Assembly (NCBI GenBank): GCA_038246575.1
Contig: JBBRVU010000003.1
Coordinates: 1 to 64,000, forward strand
Direction: 5' to 3'
DNA from: JACCUZ01 sp038246575
GTDB taxonomy: Bacteria > Actinomycetota > Actinomycetes > JACCUZ01
Length of the DNA stretch: 64,000 nt
Below, piece after piece: positions 17,017-25,826 of the stretch. A program made the translations under genes and the position numbers. The number at the start of each line of letters is the position of its first letter. Within the stretch, counting starts at the first letter, position 1. The notes beneath the pieces are model-generated. The model saw only the letters and a program-made list of their open reading frames with translations. It ran no database searches and was not told the origin of the DNA.

Positions 17017-18530
17017 GAACGTGGTCGACTGCGGGAGGGCGGGGCTGGCGTGGGGGTGGGGGTGGGGGTGGGGGTGGGGGTGGGGGTGGCCCGGTAGGGG
17101 GCGAGGTCGGCGGCCAGAGCCGGGTAGACGAGGGCCCGGACGCGGGTGCCGTCCGGCTCGTGATCCTGGCGGACCGCATCGCCCTCGTCGTGCAGGCGGG
17201 AGACCAGGTCGCCCCGGTCGTACGGGAGCAGCACGTCGACCTGCTCGGTCGGGCGAGGCAGGGCGTCGGCGATGACCCGGCGCAGCTCGTCGAGTCCCTC
17301 GCCGGTGCGCGCGGAGACCACCAGGACGTGGTGCTGGCTGCGACGCAGCTGGTCGACCACGTCGGGGTCCGCGACGTCGGCCTTGTTCACCACGACCACC
17401 TCGGGCACCCGCTCGGCATCGACGTCGGCGAGCACCTCTCGGACCGCGGCCAGCTGGGCGCCCGGGTCGGGGTCGGAGCCGTCGACGACGTGCAGGATCA
17501 GGTCGGCGTCCCCGACCTCCTCCAGCGTCGAGCGGAACGCCTCGACGAGCTGGTGCGGCAGGTGGCGGACGAAGCCGACTGTGTCGGTCAGCGTGTAGAG
17601 GCGGCCGTCGGGGGCCTCGGCGCGGCGCACTGTCGGGTCGAGGGTCGCGAACAGCGCGTTCTCCACCAGCACCCCGGCGCCGGTCAGCCGGTTGAGCAGA
17701 GACGACTTGCCCGCGTTGGTGTAGCCGGCGATGACCACCGACGGCACCTCGTTGCGGCGCCGCTCCCGACGCTTGGTGTCGCGCGAGGTCTTCATCAGCG
17801 CGATGTCCTTGCGCAGCCGAGACATCCGGGTCCGGATCCGCCGCCGGTCGGTCTCGATCTTGGTCTCACCGGGGCCGCGCGTGCCGATGCCTTGGCCGCC
17901 GGCCACCCGGCCACCGCGCTGCTGGGACAGCGACTCGCCCCAGCCGCGCAGCCTCGGGAGCATGTACTCCATCTGCGCCAGCTCGACCTGGGCCTTGCCC
18001 TCCCGGCTCTTGGCGTGCTGGGCGAAGATGTCGAGGATCAGCGCCGTCCGGTCGATCACCTTGACCTTGACGACCTGCTCGAGCTGACGAAGCTGGCCGG
18101 GCGTGAGCTCGCCGTCGCAGATCACCGTGTCGGCACCGACGGAGACCACGATGTCGCGCAGCTCGCGCGCCTTGCCCGACCCCACGAAGGTCGCCGCGTC
18201 GGGCTTGTCGCGGCGCTGGATCAGGCCCTCGAGGACCTCGGACCCGGCGGTCTCAGCGAGCGCGGCCAGCTCGGCGAGGGAGTTCTCGGCCTGGTCGGCC
18301 CCTCCCTCGGTCCACACCCCGATCAGCACGACGCGTTCGAGGCGCAGCTGGCGATACTCGACCTCGGTGACGTCCTCGAGCTCGGTCGAGAGCCCGGCGA
18401 CCCGGCGCAGGGCGTGCCGCTCGGCGAGGTCGAGGTCACCGCGCTCGTCGAGCGTCACGGGGTCGGCCGGAATGGGCTGGGCTGGTGTCGTCATCTGTGC
18501 TTCGTCAACACCGTCGGCGGGCTGGGTCAT
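17004..18530 (-). CDS. hflX: GTPase HflX
   Basis: A 508-residue ribosome-associated GTPase that splits stalled ribosomes under stress. The N-terminal HflX domain contains TFVGSGKARELRD. A glycine-rich linker (QRGGRVAGGQGIGTRGPGE) precedes the G domain with GYTNAGKSSLLNRLTG (G1), DTVGFVRHLP (G3) and VNKADVAD (G4). The C terminus ends in an unusual run of Pro-Thr dipeptides encoded by a hexanucleotide repeat. Start is the ATG of MTQPADG; an internal ATG 12 codons on is possible. It is followed 28 bp upstream on the map by dapF, transcribed the same way. Confidence 0.95.
   Translation of the reverse strand: MTQPADGVDEAQMTTPAQPIPADPVTLDERGDLDLAERHALRRVAGLSTELEDVTEVEYRQLRLERVVLIGVWTEGGADQAENSLAELAALAETAGSEVLEGLIQRRDKPDAATFVGSGKARELRDIVVSVGADTVICDGELTPGQLRQLEQVVKVKVIDRTALILDIFAQHAKSREGKAQVELAQMEYMLPRLRGWGESLSQQRGGRVAGGQGIGTRGPGETKIETDRRRIRTRMSRLRKDIALMKTSRDTKRRERRRNEVPSVVIAGYTNAGKSSLLNRLTGAGVLVENALFATLDPTVRRAEAPDGRLYTLTDTVGFVRHLPHQLVEAFRSTLEEVGDADLILHVVDGSDPDPGAQLAAVREVLADVDAERVPEVVVVNKADVADPDVVDQLRRSQHHVLVVSARTGEGLDELRRVIADALPRPTEQVDVLLPYDRGDLVSRLHDEGDAVRQDHEPDGTRVRALVYPALAADLAPYRATPTPTPTPTPTPTPAPPSRSRPRSAGG
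17051..17089 (+). repeat. (TGGGGG)6 hexanucleotide tract inside hflX
   Basis: Six perfect copies plus a partial seventh. On the coding strand it reads CCCCCA and gives the Pro-Thr repeat at the HflX C terminus. Length changes would keep the frame. The plus strand has many G5 runs and could form G-quadruplexes. Confidence 0.9.
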
Positions 18531-18558
18531 CCCGACCAGCCTCGCACGGGTGCGCCCC

Positions 18559-19419
18559 TCAGGGCATCCGGCTTTCCGCGGCCGCGGGCACGGCGGCGAT
18601 CCAGGCGGCGTCCAGCGTGCCCTCGGCGACCAGCACCGCTGGCCCGGTCAGCTCCACCGTCCCGTCCGCGCGCACGGCCACCGAAAGCCTCCCGCCGGGC
18701 ACGTCCACGGCGTACGTCACGGGCGCCGGCTCCCCGTCGCGGCGGGCGGCGGCGACGGCAGCCGCGCACACGCCCGTGCCACAGGACCTGGTCTCCCCCA
18801 CCCCGCGCTCGTGCACCCGCATCGCGACGTGGCGGTCACCCCGGCCGACGACGAACTCGACGTTGACCCCGTGCTCGAACGGCGGGTCGAGCTGGGGCGC
18901 GCTGCTCAGCGGCCCGGCCTCGTCGAGGTCGTCGACGAAGGCGACGGCGTGCGGGTTGCCCATGTCCACCTCGACGGCAGTCCAGCTGTGGCCGTCGACG
19001 GTCACCTTGCGCTCAGTCGCGGGCAATCGAGCCGGGCCCATGTCGACGCTGACCTCGCCGGTGGCCTCGAGACGGACCCGCTTGACCCCGTCACGGGTGG
19101 CGATCGCCAGCTCGCCGGCCGGCTCGCGCCCGGAGTCCACGAGGTAGCGGGCAAACACCCGGATCCCGTTGCCGCACATCTCGGCGACCGACCCGTCGGC
19201 GTTTCGGTAGTCCATGAACCAGCTCGCCACGTCCGACATCGCGGCGCCCTCGGGGTCGACGACCGCGAGAACGACGCGCAGCACCCCGTCACCGCCGATG
19301 CCGGCGTGCCGGTCGCACAGCGCCCGCACCAGAGCCGGGTGCAGATCCACCTCGCGGTCGGGGTCGACTAGCAGCACGAAGTCGTTCTCGGTGCCGTGCC
19401 CCTTGACGAAAGGCGTCAC
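18559..19419 (-). CDS. dapF: Diaminopimelate epimerase
   Basis: A 286-residue enzyme that converts LL- to meso-diaminopimelate for lysine and peptidoglycan. The two catalytic cysteines are in VAEMCGNGIR and RSCGTGVCAAA. The N-terminal KGHGTENDFV and the substrate motif MGNPHAV are present. Length is normal. It lies between ggt and hflX, all on the same strand, in the conserved miaA–dapF–hflX neighbourhood. The dapA gene for the same pathway is 41 kb away. Confidence 0.96.
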   Translation of the reverse strand: MTPFVKGHGTENDFVLLVDPDREVDLHPALVRALCDRHAGIGGDGVLRVVLAVVDPEGAAMSDVASWFMDYRNADGSVAEMCGNGIRVFARYLVDSGREPAGELAIATRDGVKRVRLEATGEVSVDMGPARLPATERKVTVDGHSWTAVEVDMGNPHAVAFVDDLDEAGPLSSAPQLDPPFEHGVNVEFVVGRGDRHVAMRVHERGVGETRSCGTGVCAAAVAAARRDGEPAPVTYAVDVPGGRLSVAVRADGTVELTGPAVLVAEGTLDAAWIAAVPAAAESRMP

Positions 19420-19480
19420 CCGACGAGCGTACGGCCTGCGCGACGTACGCCCGTCGGGTCCACGCCCGACGCCGGCGTCG

Positions 19481-21289
19481 TCAGCGACGCGGCCGCACCA
19501 CCGCTGCGCTTCCGCCGCCGCGGCGTACCGGCTCGGCGACCGCGATCAGCTGACCCTTGCGTCGGAACTCGATGCCCGTCGCGGCGCCGATCTCGCCGCC
19601 TGCAGGCTCGCTGAAGGTGTGCCCGAACTTGGTCAGCTCCGAGGTGTCGAAAGCCGGTTCGGCCTGCACCGAGGTGGTGTTGCGCTGGCTGGCCCGCGGT
19701 GCACCGATCGCAGCCGGCAGCGACATCCCGAAGTCCAGCCGGTTGAGCAGCACCTGCAGCACGGTCGTGATGATCGTCGAGCCGCCGGGTGAGCCGAGGG
19801 CCAGCACCGGCGTCTTGCCGTCCAGCACGATCGTCGGTGACATCGACGACCGCGGCCGCTTGCCGCCTCCCGGAGCGTTGGGGTCACCCGCCGCCGGGTC
19901 CGAGCTGAAGTCGGTGAGCTCGTTGTTGAGCAGGAACCCGCGCCCCGGCACGGTGATCCCGCTGCCACCGGTCTGCTCGATGGTCAGTGTGTACGACACG
20001 ACGTTGCCCCAGCGGTCGGCCGTGGTGAGGTGCGTCGTGGACAGACCCTCGGTGCCGCTGGCCCGGAACGGCGCGGTGTCGTCGGTCCCGTTGCAATCGG
20101 TGTCGTAGTTGCCGTCAGCCGTGCCCGCGGCCACCGGCTTCGCGGCAGCCTTCGTGGGGTCGAGCTGGCAGAACCGCTCGTCGGCGAAAGGCTGCGACAA
20201 CAGCTGGCCGAGGACACCGGGCTCCATCGAGTACGGAGCGCCGAGGTAGCGGCCCCGGTCCGCGAACGCGAGCGCGCTGGCCTCGAAGTACTGGTGGTAT
20301 GCCTGCGGCCGGTCGTTCTTGTACGTCGCGGCAAGGTTGGTGTTCTCCAGGATGTTCAGCGCCTCGCCGATCGTGGAGCCACCGCTGGAGGGCGGTCCCA
20401 TGCCGGTGACGGTGAGCCCGCGGTACGCCACCGAGGTCGGCTTGCGCCGCGGCGCGGTGTAGCGGGCCAGGTCGCCGGCGGTCATCAGTCCGGGCCGCAC
20501 GTTGCGGGTTGCGGCCGGGTCCACCGGTGGGTTCGCCACGGTGGACACGATGTTGCGCCCGAGTCGCCCGTTGTAGAGCCAGCGCACGCCCTTGCGCCCG
20601 ATCTTCTGGTACGTCCGGGCGAGGTCGGGGTTGCGGAACACCGAGCCGACCTCCGGCAGCGCGCCGCCGGGGAGGAACAGCTCACGGGTCGGGACGATGT
20701 CGCGGAAGCGCTCCTCGTTGCCCGCCGTCTGGTCGCGGAAGGTCTGGTCGACGACGAAGCCACGTTGCGCCACCCGAGTCGCGGGTCGCAGCGCCTTGGC
20801 CAGCGACAGGGTTCCCCAACGCCTGAGCGCCTTCTGCCAGGTCCGCGGCGTGCCCGGGACGCCGACCGAGAGGCCGCTGGTGACCGCCTCGCTGAAGGGG
20901 ATGCCGCGGTAGGTGTCGGCCGTAGTTGCACGCGGCGCGGTCTCACGGCCGTCGATCGTGCGGACCTTCTTGGCCTTCGCGTCGAAGTAGACGAGGAACC
21001 CACCACCGCCCAGGCCGGCGGAGTAGGGCTCCGTCACACCGAGCGTCGCGGCGGCGGCGACCGCGGCGTCGACGGCGTTGCCGCCACGGCGCAGGACGCG
21101 CAGCCCGGCCCTGGTCGCTTCGGGGTCGACGGTGCTGACCGCACCGCCACGACCCACCGCGACAGGATCCTTGATCGTGGCGCGCGGGGCCGCCTGGGCG
21201 GGCAACGCGGCGAGCACTCCGGCGGCGAGCACCGCGGTCGAGACCGCGGCGACAAGACGAAGTCGGGGCTGGGGAGTGGGAGCAGACAT
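19481..21289 (-). CDS. ggt: Gamma-glutamyltransferase, secreted
   Basis: A 602-residue Ntn-hydrolase that cleaves gamma-glutamyl bonds in glutathione and related peptides. A signal peptide is clear (LRLVAAVSTAVLAAGVLAAL, then PAQAAP as a cleavage site near residue 33). The self-processing and nucleophilic threonine is in GLSTTHLTTAD at about residue 418. LNNELTDFS and LGSPGGSTIIT are conserved substrate-pocket motifs. It works outside the cell. It is inserted between miaA and dapF, a location where the gene is not universal, but its base composition matches its neighbours. Confidence 0.93.
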   Translation of the reverse strand: MSAPTPQPRLRLVAAVSTAVLAAGVLAALPAQAAPRATIKDPVAVGRGGAVSTVDPEATRAGLRVLRRGGNAVDAAVAAAATLGVTEPYSAGLGGGGFLVYFDAKAKKVRTIDGRETAPRATTADTYRGIPFSEAVTSGLSVGVPGTPRTWQKALRRWGTLSLAKALRPATRVAQRGFVVDQTFRDQTAGNEERFRDIVPTRELFLPGGALPEVGSVFRNPDLARTYQKIGRKGVRWLYNGRLGRNIVSTVANPPVDPAATRNVRPGLMTAGDLARYTAPRRKPTSVAYRGLTVTGMGPPSSGGSTIGEALNILENTNLAATYKNDRPQAYHQYFEASALAFADRGRYLGAPYSMEPGVLGQLLSQPFADERFCQLDPTKAAAKPVAAGTADGNYDTDCNGTDDTAPFRASGTEGLSTTHLTTADRWGNVVSYTLTIEQTGGSGITVPGRGFLLNNELTDFSSDPAAGDPNAPGGGKRPRSSMSPTIVLDGKTPVLALGSPGGSTIITTVLQVLLNRLDFGMSLPAAIGAPRASQRNTTSVQAEPAFDTSELTKFGHTFSEPAGGEIGAATGIEFRRKGQLIAVAEPVRRGGGSAAVVRPRR

Positions 21290-21325
21290 CCGGCACCTCC
21301 TGATCGAAGCAACCGGACATACGTA

Positions 21326-22294
21326 TCAGGAAATGCGTTGCTCGCCTAGATGGTGCAGGCAGGTCTCTACCAGGACATCCAGGGCCATCTCCGCGTCCAG
21401 CCAGCTGATCCGCTGGTCTCGGCGGAACCAGGACTCCTGACGGCGGGCGAAGCGCCGGGTGGCCCGGACGGTGTCGTCGCGGGCCTGCTCCGGCGTCCAG
21501 TCCCCGTCGAGGTGGCGCAGGACCTGGGCATAGCCCAGCGCCCGCGACGACGTGCGGCCCTCGCGGAGCCCCGCCCGCTCCAGCCCGCGTACCTCGTCGA
21601 CGAGCCCGCGCTCCCACATCCGCGCGACCCGGGCCTCGATGCGCTCGTCGAGACGCGCCCGGTCCAGCTCCAGCCCCAGGGTCACGGTCGGACGGACGTA
21701 CGCGGGCTCGGGCAGGCTGGCCACGAACGGGGACCCGGTGATCTCGATGACCTCCAGGGCCCGCACGATGCGTCGCCCGTTGCTCGCCAGGATCCGCGAC
21801 GCCGCCGCTGGATCTCGGTCGACGAGCCGCTGGTGGAGCACGCCTGGTCCGACCTCGGCGAGCTCGGCCTCGAGCCGGGACCGGACGCCGGCGTCGGTCC
21901 CCGGGATGTCGAGGTCGTCGACCGCGGCCCGGACGTAGAGCCCGGAGCCTCCGACCAGCACCGCGACGTGTCCCCGGCTGGTGATGTCGCCGATCGCGTC
22001 CCGCGCCATCCGCTGGTAGCCCGCGACGTTCGCCGGCTCGCGGACGTCCCACACGTCGAGCAGGTGGTGGGCGATCCCGCCTCTCTCGGCGTCGGTGAGC
22101 TTGGCGGTGCCGATGTCCAGCCCGCGATAGAGCTGCATCGAGTCTGCGTTGACGACCTCGCCACCCAGACGCCGGGCGAGTGCCACCCCCAGGTCGCTCT
22201 TCCCGGTGGCGGTGGCACCCACGACGGCCAGCAGTGGCCTGACGGCGGGCTGCTCGGGGGCGGGAGTCACGGGACCGCAGTCTCGCGCACCCAC
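21326..22294 (-). CDS. miaA: tRNA dimethylallyltransferase MiaA
   Basis: A 322-residue enzyme that adds the isopentenyl group to A37 of tRNAs reading UNN codons. The P-loop GATATGKSDL and DSMQLYRGLDIGTAK motif are diagnostic. MiaB (23.4 kb) adds the next modification. The longest start is a GTG at 22294; a second GTG eight codons later fits the family length equally well. It is divergent from the small antitoxin-like gene. Confidence 0.95.
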   Translation of the reverse strand: MGARDCGPVTPAPEQPAVRPLLAVVGATATGKSDLGVALARRLGGEVVNADSMQLYRGLDIGTAKLTDAERGGIAHHLLDVWDVREPANVAGYQRMARDAIGDITSRGHVAVLVGGSGLYVRAAVDDLDIPGTDAGVRSRLEAELAEVGPGVLHQRLVDRDPAAASRILASNGRRIVRALEVIEITGSPFVASLPEPAYVRPTVTLGLELDRARLDERIEARVARMWERGLVDEVRGLERAGLREGRTSSRALGYAQVLRHLDGDWTPEQARDDTVRATRRFARRQESWFRRDQRISWLDAEMALDVLVETCLHHLGEQRIS

Positions 22295-22319
22295 ATGGGA
22301 TCGGGACTAGCGTGGTGGC

Positions 22320-22544
22320 ATGGGAATGTTCGACAACATCAAGAAGAAGGCCGAGCAGGCCGTGGACGAGCACGGCGACAAGATCGCGGGAGGGATGGAC
22401 AAGGCGGCCGGAATGGCCGACAAGAAGACCGGCGGCAAGCACTCGGACAAGATCGACTCCGGGGTCGCCAAGGCCAAGGACGCGCTCGACAAGCTCGACG
22501 GCCGCGACGACGACATCCCGAACCACCCGCCCCGCCGTCCCTGA
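22320..22544 (+). CDS. Small antitoxin-like protein (MT0933 family)
   Basis: 74 residues, lysine/aspartate-rich. MGMFDNIKKKAEQAVDEHG and DKKTGGKHSDKIDSGVAKAK match the pattern of the MT0933/Rv0909 antitoxin family of small helical proteins. No toxin gene is adjacent on either side, so it is an orphan or has a non-toxin role. It sits on the opposite strand between miaA and the LigB-like gene, with its start 25 bp from the miaA start. Confidence 0.7.
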   Translation: MGMFDNIKKKAEQAVDEHGDKIAGGMDKAAGMADKKTGGKHSDKIDSGVAKAKDALDKLDGRDDDIPNHPPRRP

Positions 22545-22574
22545 CGGGACCACCCAGCCCGAGCTGACCCCGAG

Positions 22575-23333
22575 CTAGCCGGCGGGGTCCCGGGCGACCC
22601 ACCTCGCGACGACATAGGCCACACCGAACGGGGCGCCGCTCCAGGTCACTGACGCGTCCAGGGCCAGCCCGCGGGCGGCCCCGGCCAGCACCTGCCACGG
22701 CGCCCGGCCTGCGGCGAGCAGCTCCTCGGCGAGGTCGGCGTCGAGCGCCGCGAGCGCCGCGGTGTCACCGGTGCGCAAGGCGGCCGCCGCGACGTCGTCG
22801 AACGGCTCGGCCCGCGGGTCCAGGTATCCCGGCCCCTTGGGGGTCCGGCGGGCGCTGCCGTCGCCCATGACGAGCAGCCCCACCCGGTCGGCCCGCCCGG
22901 CCAGCGCCTCGCCCAGATCCAGGCACCGCTGCGGCCCGGCATCCGAAGGGACCCCGAAGCGCAGGACCTCCCCCGTTGCGCCGGCCCGGTCCAGCAGCCA
23001 GCTCCCGATGGTCAGAGCCAGCGGCAAGGTGGCCACGCCCGGGTCCTCGCCCGGGTCCTCGCCCGGGTCCTCGCCCGGGTCCTCGCCCGGCCCGTCGTCC
23101 GGCGGCGGGTCACCGGGTCCGTACGCCCGCAGGCTCCCGCGGGCCGACTCGGGGTAAGGCCCCACCGCCGGCGCGGAGCCGACCACGATCACGATGTCGG
23201 TGTCGACCGCGAGGAGCGCCGAGACGGCCGCAGCAACGGCGGCGCGCAGACCGTCGAGCTCACCCGAGGCGCCCGTACCGACCCCGGGGACGAGCAGGGG
23301 CGGATGTGGACACACCGTGGCTGCGACGAACAC
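22575..23333 (-). CDS. LigB-like (class III extradiol dioxygenase fold) protein
   Basis: 252 residues. VFVAATVCPHPPLLVPGVG at the N terminus is the hallmark of a conserved actinobacterial family found between miaA and miaB, with the fold of class III extradiol ring-cleavage dioxygenases and MEMO proteins. Function is unknown. The GTG at 23333 is chosen because this motif normally begins the protein. A Gly-Glu-Asp-Pro repeat (residues about 83–98) is an insertion not expected in the family. Metal-ligand histidines are sparse, so catalytic activity is uncertain. Confidence 0.75.
   Translation of the reverse strand: MFVAATVCPHPPLLVPGVGTGASGELDGLRAAVAAAVSALLAVDTDIVIVVGSAPAVGPYPESARGSLRAYGPGDPPPDDGPGEDPGEDPGEDPGEDPGVATLPLALTIGSWLLDRAGATGEVLRFGVPSDAGPQRCLDLGEALAGRADRVGLLVMGDGSARRTPKGPGYLDPRAEPFDDVAAAALRTGDTAALAALDADLAEELLAAGRAPWQVLAGAARGLALDASVTWSGAPFGVAYVVARWVARDPAG
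23041..23088 (+). repeat. Four tandem 12-bp repeats in the LigB-like gene
   Basis: Unit GGGTCCTCGCCC, four perfect copies, encoding Gly-Glu-Asp-Pro repeats. Being a multiple of three, copy-number change preserves the frame. Confidence 0.9.
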
Positions 23334-23415
23334 GGTCGGCCAACCTAGGCCACGCTGTGGTCCCGAGGCACCCCCCGCCATGGACCACGCCCCCGGCGGC
23401 GGGTCGGGCAGCGGT

Positions 23416-24873
23416 CTAGCGGCGCACCGCGGGCATTCCCAGCAGGACCTCGGAGGCGGGCTCCGGGGCGGCCCCGGCCGGCTGGTCCTGACGCGCCTGC
23501 CACGCATCACCCGCGCGAGTGCGCCGGACGCCTCCGAACGCCCCATCGGCCACCAGATGGTGCGGCGCCGCATGGGTCACCTCGACCGTCACGACATCAC
23601 CGGGACGCGGCGCCGCGACGTCCGACGGAACCTCGAAATGCACCAGCCGGTTGTCCGGCGCGCGGCCCGAGAGCCGGTGGGTCGCCCCGTCCTTGCGGCC
23701 CTCGCCCTCGGCCGTGAGCACCTCGAGGGTGCGGCCCAACAACTGCTTGTTCTCGTCCCAGGACACCTCGCCCTGCAGTGCGGCGAGCCGCCCGTACCGT
23801 TCGGTGACCACCTCGTGGGGCACCTGATCGGGCAGCGTCGCGGCCGGGGTGCCAGGACGTCTTGAGTACTGGAACGTGAACGCCCCGGAGAACCGTGCCT
23901 GCCGCACGACCTCGAGGGTGTCCTCGAAGTCGGCGTCGGTCTCACCGGGAAAGCCGACGATGATGTCGGTGGTGATGGCGGCCTCGGGCATCGCGACGCG
24001 GACCCGGTCGATGATGCCGAGGTAGCGGTCTCGCCGGTAGGACCGGCGCATCGCCTTGAGCACGTCGTCCGAGCCGGACTGCAGCGGCATGTGCAGCGAG
24101 TGCATGACGTTGGGCGTCTCGGCCATCGCGGCGATCACGTCGTCGGTGAAGTCCTTGGGATGCGGCGAGGTGAAGCGCACCCGCTCCAGGCCCTCGACCT
24201 CGCCGCACGTGCGCAGCAGCTTGCCGAAGGCGAGGCGGTCGCCGAACTCCACGCCGTAGGAGTTGACGTTCTGACCGAGCAGCGTCACCTCGAGCACGCC
24301 CTCGGCGACGACCGCCTCGACCTCCGCAAGCACGTCACCGGGGCGGCGGTCCTTCTCGGTTCCGCGCAGCGAGGGCACGATGCAGAACGTGCAGGTGTTG
24401 TTGCAACCGACGCTGATCGACACCCACGCGGCGTACGCGGACTCGCGCCGGGTCGGCAGCGTCGACGGGAACACCTCGAGCGACTCGAGGATCTCGACCT
24501 GCGCCTCCTCGTTGTGCCGGGCGCGTTCGAGCAGCGTGGGCAGCGACCCGATGTTGTGGGTGCCGAAGACGACGTCGACCCACGGCGCGCGCCGGGTGAT
24601 CTCGCCCCGGTCCTTCTGCGCGAGACAGCCGCCGACCGCGATCTGCATCCCGGGGTTCGCCTTCTTCACCGGCGCCAGGTGACCGAGGTTGCCGTAGAGC
24701 CGGTTGTCAGCGTTCTCGCGGACCGCACAGGTGTTGAACACGACCACGTCGGGCTGGGCATCGCCGACGGCCCGGACGTAGCCGGCGCTCTCCAGCAGGC
24801 CGGTCAGCCGCTCGGAGTCGTGCACATTCATCTGGCACCCGTAGGTGCGGACCTGGTAGCTGCGCGCGCTCAT
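23416..24873 (-). CDS. miaB: tRNA-2-methylthio-N6-dimethylallyladenosine synthase MiaB
   Basis: A 485-residue radical-SAM methylthiotransferase acting on i6A37 of tRNA. The N-terminal domain has three cluster cysteines ([23 protein letters not shown]). The radical-SAM motif is [16 protein letters not shown], and a C-terminal TRAM domain follows. The ATG of MSARSYQV is preferred; a GTG three codons upstream is possible. A 51-bp perfect palindrome begins 2 nt before this ATG, so its ribosome site would be inside a hairpin. Confidence 0.96.
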   Translation of the reverse strand: MSARSYQVRTYGCQMNVHDSERLTGLLESAGYVRAVGDAQPDVVVFNTCAVRENADNRLYGNLGHLAPVKKANPGMQIAVGGCLAQKDRGEITRRAPWVDVVFGTHNIGSLPTLLERARHNEEAQVEILESLEVFPSTLPTRRESAYAAWVSISVGCNNTCTFCIVPSLRGTEKDRRPGDVLAEVEAVVAEGVLEVTLLGQNVNSYGVEFGDRLAFGKLLRTCGEVEGLERVRFTSPHPKDFTDDVIAAMAETPNVMHSLHMPLQSGSDDVLKAMRRSYRRDRYLGIIDRVRVAMPEAAITTDIIVGFPGETDADFEDTLEVVRQARFSGAFTFQYSRRPGTPAATLPDQVPHEVVTERYGRLAALQGEVSWDENKQLLGRTLEVLTAEGEGRKDGATHRLSGRAPDNRLVHFEVPSDVAAPRPGDVVTVEVTHAAPHHLVADGAFGGVRRTRAGDAWQARQDQPAGAAPEPASEVLLGMPAVRR

Positions 24874-24874
24874 G

Positions 24875-24925
24875 ACCACCACAGGCTACGGCCGCGCGCT
24901 GCGCGCGGCCGTAGCCTGTGGTGGT
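24875..24925. repeat. 51-bp perfect palindrome upstream of miaB
   Basis: The 25 bases 24875–24899 are the exact reverse complement of 24901–24925, with one T at 24900 between. It starts 2 nt from the miaB ATG and lies about 90 bp before gluA on the other strand. RNA from either strand would fold into a 25-bp hairpin with almost no loop. Confidence 0.95.
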
Positions 24926-25014
24926 GCCTGCGCATCACCGCTAGGTAACGGTCCGGATCGTTTTGTCCGCTCATAGTGGCCCCTTCACGCTTCGCCCCGC
25001 TAGGTTCCTGAGGC

Positions 25015-25797
25015 ATGACCGCGAACCCCGCCGAGACCTCGGCTGCCTCCAGGGGCACCGGCGAAGCGCTTGTCGTGCTCGACGACGTCAACAAGCACTA
25101 CGGCGAGCTGCACGTCCTCAAGGACATCGACCTGACCGTCCACCGCGGCGAGGTCGTGGTCGTGATCGGCCCGTCCGGGTCGGGAAAGTCGACCCTGTGC
25201 CGCACCATCAACCGGCTCGAGCCCGTCGACTCCGGCACGATCACCCTCGACGGTCAGCCACTGCCCGCCGAAGGCAAGGAGCTCGCTCGGCTGCGCTCCG
25301 AGGTCGGCATGGTCTTCCAGTCCTTCAACCTCTTCGCGCACAAGACGGTGCTGCAGAACGTCACGCTGGGGCCGATCAAGGTCCGCGGCGTCGACAAGGC
25401 AGCCGCGGAGAAGCGGGGCCGCGAGCTGCTCGACCGGGTCGGTGTGGGCGCCCAGGCCGACAAGTACCCCGCCCAGCTCTCCGGCGGTCAGCAGCAGCGG
25501 GTGGCGATCGCCCGGGCGCTGGCGATGGAGCCCAAGGTCATGCTCTTCGACGAGCCCACCTCGGCGCTGGACCCGGAGATGATCAACGAGGTCCTCGAGG
25601 CGATGGTCAGCCTTGCCGAGGACGGCATGACGATGGTCGTGGTCACCCACGAGATGGGCTTCGCCCGCCGCGCGGCCGACCGCGTCGTCTTCATGGACGA
25701 CGGTGCGATCGTCGAGGAAGCCACCCCTGAGGAGTTCTTCACCAACGCCCAGAGCGACCGGGCGAAGGACTTCCTCTCCAAGATTCTCAGTCACTGA
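25015..25797 (+). CDS. gluA: Glutamate/amino-acid ABC transporter ATPase
   Basis: A 260-residue polar-amino-acid uptake ATPase. Walker A is [18 protein letters not shown], the signature is [17 protein letters not shown], Walker B is [15 protein letters not shown], and the H-loop is VVTHEMGF. It opens a four-gene operon with a binding protein and two permeases, the arrangement of gluABCD in corynebacteria and streptomycetes. The substrate is probably glutamate or a related acidic amino acid. Confidence 0.92.
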   Translation: MTANPAETSAASRGTGEALVVLDDVNKHYGELHVLKDIDLTVHRGEVVVVIGPSGSGKSTLCRTINRLEPVDSGTITLDGQPLPAEGKELARLRSEVGMVFQSFNLFAHKTVLQNVTLGPIKVRGVDKAAAEKRGRELLDRVGVGAQADKYPAQLSGGQQQRVAIARALAMEPKVMLFDEPTSALDPEMINEVLEAMVSLAEDGMTMVVVTHEMGFARRAADRVVFMDDGAIVEEATPEEFFTNAQSDRAKDFLSKILSH

Positions 25798-25826
25798 GTG
25801 AAACAGCCCCGAAGAGAAGAGGACGG

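Noticed and set aside
23041..23088. CRISPR-like repeat
   Set aside because: Units are contiguous, 12 bp, without spacers and inside a coding frame.
24875..24925. Ordinary rho-independent terminator
   Set aside because: It lies upstream of both flanking genes (divergent starts), not after any gene end, and has no T-run.
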